Source of the DNA: Cydia pomonella
Lineage: Eukaryota > Arthropoda > Insecta > Lepidoptera > Tortricidae
DNA: 64,000 bases
Direction of reading: 5' to 3'
Assembly: GCF_033807575.1 (NCBI RefSeq)
Contig: NC_084730.1
Coordinates: forward strand, 9,903,986-9,967,985
Part shown: positions 44,301-53,300 of the stretch, piece after piece
Layout of the letters: each line of letters opens with the position of its first letter
Position numbering within the stretch: the first letter of the stretch is position 1
Made by a program: the position numbers and the translations under genes
Notes under the pieces: generated by a model
Told to the model about the DNA's origin: nothing
What the model saw: the letters and a program-made list of their open reading frames with translations, nothing else
Database searches by the model: none

Positions 44301-47300
44301 GTATATTCGCAGTGAGTACCTTTTTCGGTCAAATAATGCAAATATATACCCATCCGCACCAAGTATATTCGCAGTGAGTACCTTTTTCGGTCAAATAATG
44401 CAAATATATACCCATCAGCACCAAGTATATTCGCAGTGAGTACCTTTTTCGGTCAAATAATGCAAATATATACCCATCAGCACCAAGTATATTCGCAGTG
44501 AGTACCTTTTTCGGTCAAATAATGCAAATATATACCCATCAGCACCAAGTATATTCGCAGTGAGTACCTTTTTCGGTCAATAATGCAAAGATATACCCAT
44601 GCGTGCCAAGTATATTCGCAGTGAGTACCTTTTTCGGTCAAATAATGCAAATATATACCCATCAGCACCAAGTATATTCGCAGTGAGTACCTTTTTCGGT
44701 CAATAATGCAAAGATATACCCATGCGTGCCAAGTATATTCGCAGTGAGTACCTTTTTCGGTCAAATAATGCAAATATATACCCATCCGCACCAAGTATAT
44801 TCGCAGTGAGTACCTTTTTCGGTCAATAATGCAAAGATATACCCATGCGTGCCAAGTATATTCGCAGTGAGTACCTTTTTCGGTCAATAATGCAAAGATA
44901 TACCCATGCGTGCCAAGTATATTCGCAGTGAGTACCTTTTCCGGTCAAATAATGCAAATATATACCCATCCGCACCAAGAATATTCGCAGTGAGTACTTT
45001 TTTCGGTCAATAATGCTAAGATGTACCCTTCCGCGCCCAGTATATTCCCAGTAATGCACAAACAGATGAACGGATTTTGACGAATATCGTCTCGAAATTA
45101 ATTACCTTAAATATGTAATCGGTTGGTTCATTGCTGTCTCAACCAAACGAAATTCATCCTAATATACTATACAACAAAGTTCAAATTTAAAATAGAAAAT
45201 TTTATATGGTGAGCTTTACCAGGTTCTCCTATAAAATTCAACTTGCTTTCTATCAAGTCCCAGAACACATTGAATGTTTGTTCCAGCTCTGTTCGCCGAG
45301 ATCACTCGCATCTTGAACCACATAATGGCGGTGGGCACGCACGCGCTGGACGTGGGCGCACTCACCCCCTTTTTCTGGTTGTTCGAGGAGAGAGAGAAGA
45401 TGATGGAGTTCTATGAGAGGGCGAGCGGGGCGAGAATGCACGCGGCTTATATTAGGCCTGGGGGAGTTGCTTTGGTAAGATTTTATAATGGCGGTGGGCA
45501 CGCACGCGCTGAACGTGGGCGCACTCACCCCCTTCTTAAAGAGCGGAGTAAGAATGCACGCGAATATTAGTTAACTTTTGTATGGCAAAAAACGAAATTG
45601 TTTTATTTTCTTTCTTATACTCTATAAATTGAATAAAAAAACTGCACTTAGTGATAAAAGCTGCGTTTTGCCCCAACACACTTTCGATACACAGCAAATT
45701 TAGATAGATAATATGATACGAGTATCTTGATATTCCTAAATTTGCATGCCAAATGGCTGAATATTGTTACTCACTATTTATAAGGACACCTTTTTACATA
45801 TACTTGCGAATAAATTATTCTATTCTATTTTATAAATCATATCATATGATAGCTTCAAAAAACACACAATATAAAGTTTAAATCATCACATAAAAAATAC
45901 ATATATTATTACCCTAACAAAAAAATAAAAAATAAATTACATTAAAATACAAATAAACACACATACAAAATGGAATAATTAATTTAAAAAATGTACCTAC
46001 CTACATACTGTGTGCGTTGCAGCAGGACAGAAGGGTCCCGGCTCACAAGGAAGGGTACCCTACTGTCCGACTCCGATTTGATTCATTTTGATATATGTTA
46101 TAGAGTAGTCTAAAATAACGGACACGTATTTTTTTTTAGCTGCCCAAACTCAACCTATTGGGAGAAATTGTCCTCCAAAGTACTAAAAAGTTACTAAATC
46201 TTCTAACTCCTATAGAAAGTGATGCTCAAGCAACTTGCTAGTTAATGGCTTGTTTGAGTATATGTTTGAAAGCAGCAAAAAATAATGAGCACGTGTTTTG
46301 TTATATCAGCTAAAAAATCGACATTCGAAGTTTTATAATATCTTATCACTATAGTTACACATAAAGACGGGTGTTTTTTTAGGAAAACTTGAGTTTAAGC
46401 CGATATAACAAAACACGTGTACATTATTTTTTCCTGCTCTCAAACATATACTCAAACAAGCCATTAACTAGCAAGTTGCTCGAGCATCACTTTCTATAGG
46501 AGTTAGAAGATTTAGTAACTTTTTAGTACTTTGGAGGACAATTTCTCCCAATAGGTTGAGTTTGGGCAGCTAAAAAAAAAACGTGTCCGTTATTTTAGAC
46601 TGCTCTATAACATATATCAAAATGAATCAAATCGGAGTCGGACAGTTGAGTACCCTTCCTTGTCAGTGATACTCTTCACTCTTTCAAGTAAAGCATTGAT
46701 TTACTTCTGGAACCCAGGTCAAACACAGATGTACTTAAAATAACATGAGGGTATATTTTAATAAATCCCATCTCTTGAGCGGTATCAAACAATTTATACA
46801 CAATATATTTTGGATTTATTTTGGAATATTCCCTACTCTGAAATTTAATCTCAGGACATGCCGCTCGGGCTGATGGACGACGTCTACGAGTTCGCGAGCA
46901 AGTTCGCGGAGCGCGTGGACGAGGTGGAGGACGTGCTCAGCACCAACAGGATCTGGGTGCAGCGCACCAAGGACATCGGCGTCGTCAGCGCGCAGGACGC
47001 GCTCAACTACGGCTTCAGGTTACTTTGTCTTTTAATCATTTCTTGTCTTTTTATTTTATTTAGTTTTAATTGCAAGTCCCTTAAAAGGTCAATAGAAGGA
47101 GTGAGGGAATTATGTCAGATAGCGGATGTGCTTTTATTGCAAGAAACATGGTTACTAGAACACGATTTGCCGCTGTTGGGGTCTGTACACAGTGACTTTG
47201 CATATAATGGGACTTCGGCGGTGGACTTAGGGGCCGGAGTGTTAACGGGACGTCCCCATGGGGGAGTTGCGGTACTTTGGAGGAAATCAGCGTTTTCGAG

Positions 47301-50300
47301 TGTATCGATAGTGAAGTGCGAAAGTGTGCGTTTGGCCGCGGTTAAGATACAAATGCTTAACTCGGCAGCTCTAATATTTAGTGTGTATATGCCAGTGAAC
47401 GCGCCTGAGAACCTACCGTTATTTACGGAATGCATGGGAGAAATAAGTGCTATAAGTGAGGACAATCCCGACGTCGAAGCAGTGTACATCCTTGGGGACT
47501 TTAATGCGCACCCTAGCGGGCTTTTTTGCAACGAAATGTTGCAATTTTGTGAATCACAAAAGTGGACGTGTGTAGACCTGGATCTTTTGGGAATGGACAC
47601 GGAGACACATACTTTTATCAGTGAAGCTCACGGGTGTAACAGGTGGTTGGACCACTGCGTCGTCACAGAGGCAGCACGAGAGACAGTGCGCAATGTACAC
47701 GTAAAATATGATGTGTATTGGTCTGACCACCTGCCACTTGTAATCGAATGTGACTTAACTAGTATAAAAATGAAGTCTATACCTAATTTACCTGTCTTGC
47801 CGAGTCATGAGGGTGTCAAGTGGGGTGTAAGGCAGCCCTCACAAGTGGAGCTATACCAAGAAATCTGTAACAGCAAGCTAAAACTACTTGACTTTCCAGC
47901 CGAGCTTACGTCGTGTGCGGACAAGCGCTGTAACAATCCGAACCATAGACTGGTACTTGATAACCTGTACAACTCGATAATCAATACACTCACGGAGGCG
48001 GCAAGAAGGTCAGGTAAGGCGAAGAAGTGGTTAAGGGGTAGGCAGGTGGTAGGCTGGAACAAGTATGTGGCTGGCGCGCACAAGGATGCTAGGGAGAAAT
48101 TCTTAGTATGGTTGTGCGCGAATAAACCTAAACAGGGCCCTATCTACCATGATATGTGTGAGTCCAGAAAGTTTTTTAAGTCGAAGTTAAAATGGTGCCA
48201 GGACAGGCAAGAACAAATAAAATATGACATTCTTGCCGCAAACCGGGCGGCTAAAGACTTTAAAGCTTTCTGGAAAAACACGAGTAGGCTAAGTGTGAAA
48301 TCAGGTGTCCCTGTGAGTGTGGCGGGAGAGTGTGACAGGAAAACAATAGCCGACAACTTTAGAAGGGTGTTTTCGGTAAGTCCAATTCTCAAGTCGGGCC
48401 CGGGGGAGGAGGTGAGCAATGTTGAGACTGGCATGGACGTGAGTTCACTGAGATTTACAGCTAAGGAAGTAAAATATGTAATAAATTCAATGCAAAGGGG
48501 TAAATCGCCAGGCCATGATGGTCTTAGCATTGAGCACCTCAAGCATGCGGGTATACATCTGCCGCGTGTTCTCGCCATGTTCTTTTCGCTGTGCCTAGGT
48601 CATGCCTATCTTCCTTCACAGCTTACGAGGGCAGTGGTAATCCCGCTAGCAAAAAACAAAACGGGTGACCTCTCGGACATCGGTAATTATAGGCCCATCT
48701 CACTAGCGACAGTCACAGCGAAAGTGCTCGACGGCTTGCTTAATGCACAACTTTGCAAACATATTAATCTGCACGACGCACAATTTGGTTTTAGGCCAGG
48801 TTTGTCGACAGAGAGTGCAATTTTGTGCCTTAAGCAGGCTGTCAAGTACTACTTGGACAGAGACACGCCAATATATGCATGCTTTCTGGACCTGTCCAAA
48901 GCTTTTGACCTGGTTGTTTATGATAAGCTGTGGAGCAAGCTGGAAAGGACCAGTCTACCCAGAGAGTACATTGCGCTGCTAAAACATTGGTACAACAACC
49001 AGGTCAATAGGGTGAGATGGGCGGGGGTTGACTCGGACGAGTATAGACTGCAGTGTGGAGTTAGACAGGGGGGATTATCATCCCCAATCCTGTTTAACCT
49101 CTATGTTAACGAACTGATTGAGGGTCTTAGCAAGGAGCATGTCGGATGTCACATAGGCGAAACGTGTTTCAACAATATAAGTTACGCGGACGACATGGTC
49201 GTGCTGGGACCGTCAATCAGTGCTGTCAAACATCTTGTTAAACTGTGTGAGAGCTACGCGCAACAGCATGGTCTTAGTTACAACGCGAGCAAAAGCGAGG
49301 TCGTTATCTTTAAGGCTCGTAAGTATAACACTAAGACCCTGCCTGAGATCATGCTGGGGGGAGTGGCTCTCAAAATAGTTGATAAATTTAAATATTTAGG
49401 GCATGTAATTACGCGGGAGCTCAGGGATGATATGGATGTGGAAAGAGAGAGGAGAGCTTTGGCAGTACGAGGTAATATGCTCGCCCGCAGGTTTGCACGC
49501 TGTAACGAGGAAGTAAAACTGACACTTTTTAAGGCTTATTGCCAGACGTTTTACACGTGCAGCCTGTGGGTGAGTTTCACACAGAAGGCCTATAATACAC
49601 TGCGTGTACAATACAACAACGTCCTTAGAATGCTGTTGAGGCGACCTAAACACTGCAGCGCATCGGGCATGTTCGCCGAGGCTAGAACAGACGACTTCTT
49701 TGCCATAAGGCGAAAAAGAATTGCCTCACTGCTTGGGAGAGTGCGCGGAAGCAGCAACAGCATGCTAAGGACGTTGGCCGATCGCCTCGACTGCCAGCTC
49801 ACAAAATACTGGGTTGATGTGATTATTGGGAGGGACAAATAGGGTAAGACCCAATACCTACTAGGTTAAGTTTCCTGTAGATATATATTTATTCATAAGA
49901 CTAACATAATTTTTTAAGAAGCTACTAACCAATTTCTATGGATTATGGTCCGAAATAAACAATTTTTATTTATTTATTTATTTATTTATTCTTTATATAA
50001 GAATTCAAGTCTTGGAGACCTTTACATCATTTAGGATAATTTAATGATAGTTTTTTTTAAATTATATTTTATCTTAGATAATTTAAATCTCTAAAGAATT
50101 TTAGTATTTTAATGTTTGTATTTTTTATCATATTTTTTGTGTAATTCGACATTTAGAGACTGTATACATCTCTACTAAAGTGTCTTATATTTAATTAATT
50201 CCATACTTGTAATAGTTTTTTTTATATTTTTTAGTTATTTTTATTGCTTGTAAAAATTTGTGATGTAAAAGTGCCCCTGTGACCTGTTTTCTGAATAAAT

Positions 50301-53300
50301 GTTTGATTCTTTATATTATTAGGCAAAATACATCACGTATAACTGATATAACATCACCTTATTTATTTTTTAATGGCAATAACGTCTGATTTAAGGATTT
50401 TTTGTAGTCTTTTAGATTAGGGTTGTACAATTGGTGCTTTGACCAGGATTTTTTACGAAAATATATTTGTTTTTAAGTTAATGAGATGCAAATGCAAGAC
50501 GTACAGCGAGAAAGAGCGAATGTGAAAGAGAGGTAGAAGAAGACGTTACCACCAATAGGATTTGGTTGCAGCCCACCAAGGACATAGGTATTGTGAGCGC
50601 TCAGGACGCGCTCAATTATGAATTAGGTAGTTTTAGGGTTTTGCCATTGGTGTACACGTGACGAGTCATGTACTTTTAGTGGTGGATTATTATTTTTTCG
50701 CGGTTGGAACATTCATTGCATGTTAAAATGCGCAGGTAAGCATAACGGGATGGCACTGATTGACTAGTAAATTATTATTTCGCGGATTAGCAAGTAATAT
50801 TTTTGTTTTAATGGATATTTTACAAGAGCTAACGATATTTGTTGGATCGGATCGAAACATTTCAAGCGACCCAATTAACAACGCGTAGTGTAATTTCGAA
50901 AATATTTCCTTGACTATAAAATTCAAATTATCGTGAGCGCGGGTGGCCTAAAATAGATGGCGTCGTTTAATCCGGAGGTCAAGGGTTCAAACCCCGACTA
51001 ATTTAATTGCTAATGTATGGCACTATCCCATTCGGCCATTACGGTTGTCAAAATTCAAGTTATTATCTTATCTGTGGTCGTGCACGCAAAGCGACGTCAA
51101 GTTGTGCCAACCCTAATAATTGCTCGGAGCAATGCGGAGCCGAACGGAGCCAAGAAAAGCCGAAAGGAGGAGTGTCGCCCCACTGGTAGTGTGCGTGTTG
51201 GTGTCAACGGTTCTCATAGTAATTGAGGCTTATTTCGTTGCTATTGTTTTTTTTTATTTTCCGTAAATATGACTCAATGAAGTTAATCAATTTCGATTTT
51301 AACGTGATTTTTAACAGTTCATTTTCATTCCAGCGGTGTAATGCTCCGTGGCTCCGGGATCAAATGGGATCTGCGCAAGTCTCAGCCTTACGACGCGTAC
51401 CACCTGGTCGACTTCGACGTGCCGCTCGGTACCAACGGCGACTGTTACGATCGGTGAGTTTATTTAATTTTATACAATATTTACTACAACCAGCGTACAG
51501 TTTGAAGATCGGGTATCAAACGGGATCTGCGTAAGTCTCAGCCTTACGACGCGTACCACCTTGATGACTACGACGTGCCGCTCGGTACCAACGGTGTTAT
51601 TCAGTTTGATGTCCTGAACACAAATATATAAGTTGACAAGCGAAAAATGGTGGGGGTAGTTACTGTGACGTCATAAAGTCGGCACTACAAAGTTATAAAC
51701 TTTTTTCTTTTAAAAATACCATGTGGGGTACCAAATAAAAGGGCTTTGTGAGTAGATTACAAATATATAACATACTATAATATTTTCACTACGTGGTCTA
51801 ACAAATAATTAGAATACCTTCAAAATTTCCACAATCCAGAGTCGATTTTTTTAATGCATTGTTACCATATTCACCCATATACTATGGCATTATGATATTT
51901 AGGTGCACTGCCATATTTTAACCGTTACCTTTTTCCAGTTACCTGTGCCGCGTGGAAGAGATGCGTCAGTCCCTGCGCATTATCGACCAGTGCTTGAACC
52001 AGATGCCGCCCGGCGAGATCAAGACTGACGACGCCAAACTTACGCCTCCTTCTAGAGAAGAGATGAAGGTATTACTGTCATTGATTATGTATAAATCCGT
52101 CAATATTCATCAATCGTGCTCAAGGGTAACAACTAAACCTTAGTAAGTATCAAAATTCATCAATAAATTCGTCAATATTGCGTCCGTGCGATCGCATTAT
52201 TGACGAGTGTTTGAAATCAAAACTGACGACGCCAAACTTACGCCTCCTTCTAGAGAAGAGATGAGTGTAACACTGTCAATATTTTTTTTTTGAAATATTA
52301 TAGGACATTATTACACAAATTGACTAAGTCCCACAGTAAGCTCAATAAGGCTTGTGTTGAGGGTACTTAGACAACGATATGATGATGATCTTTCCGGCCG
52401 ATTTCGACCATGGCGACCACTTCGACTCCTAGTTAGCTCGGCGCTCATGCGCCCGAAGATGGCTGACATAGCCGATCTTTGAGGTGAACCCCCGCGCACA
52501 TTGAGGGCACGTGAGGACACCAGCTAGGTAGTGGTAGTGAATGGACGCAGGCTGGCGCGTTTTCAGCTCGTCGCGTTTAGCGTCGAGGTCAGCTTTACGT
52601 TGCTCCTCGAAATCGCGCACATTGCCCTGCACCAGCCTGCGCCACTCAGGACGATGTGCTGCCAAACCTTCCCACCGAGAGGCGTCAATGTTGCATCTTT
52701 TCATGTGTCTTTTCTGAACATCCTTGTACCGGAGGAGTTGTCCGCCAACTTTCCGCTTACCCTCCTCTAGTTCAGAATAAAAGATGCGCTTCGCCACTCT
52801 CTCCTCCGGCATACGCGATACGTGACCGCACCACCGAAGCTGTCGACGCATTATGTAAGCCTCTATTCCACCGACCTTGGCTCGTCGCAGAACTTCGGTA
52901 TTCCGTACTCGATCAGACCATCTGATGTTCATGATCTTACGCAAGCATATGAGGTGGAACCTGTCTAAGGTACGAATGTGATGACGGTACACGCACCACG
53001 TCTCGGAAGAGTATAAAAGGTTTGGCAGCACGATCGCCATGTACACTGAAATTTTGGTGGCCAGTTTTATATCGTGCGAGCAGAAGACCTTCGAAACTAG
53101 TTTCCCAAACGCTGCAGCTGCCGCACCGATCCTGCTGCTGATCTCAGCGTCAAGGTCACAGTTCGATGTTATAGTGCTCCCCAGATACCGGAATTTGTTG
53201 ACCTGCTTCAGCACGTCCTCACCAAGCTGTACAGCTAGAGTCTCGTGACCATATGAGTCCAAAGACATCACCTCCGTCTTTTTGACACTAATTTTGAGGC

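Noticed and set aside
43852..45055. CRISPR-like array
   Set aside because: The units are contiguous repeats without unique spacers, derived from a eukaryotic exon border in an insect genome.
43733..45059. Minus-strand ORFs with repeated MGIYLHYLTEKGTHCEYTW units
   Set aside because: They are reverse-strand readings of the ~60-bp NDUFS2 exon 4 array; the open frames result from the near-60-bp period.
47115..48578. Minus-strand ORFs of 92-161 codons
   Set aside because: They are shadows of the LINE EN-RT coding strand.
50937..51002. tRNA gene
   Set aside because: A good B-box but no cloverleaf with an acceptor stem; called a SINE or tRNA fragment.
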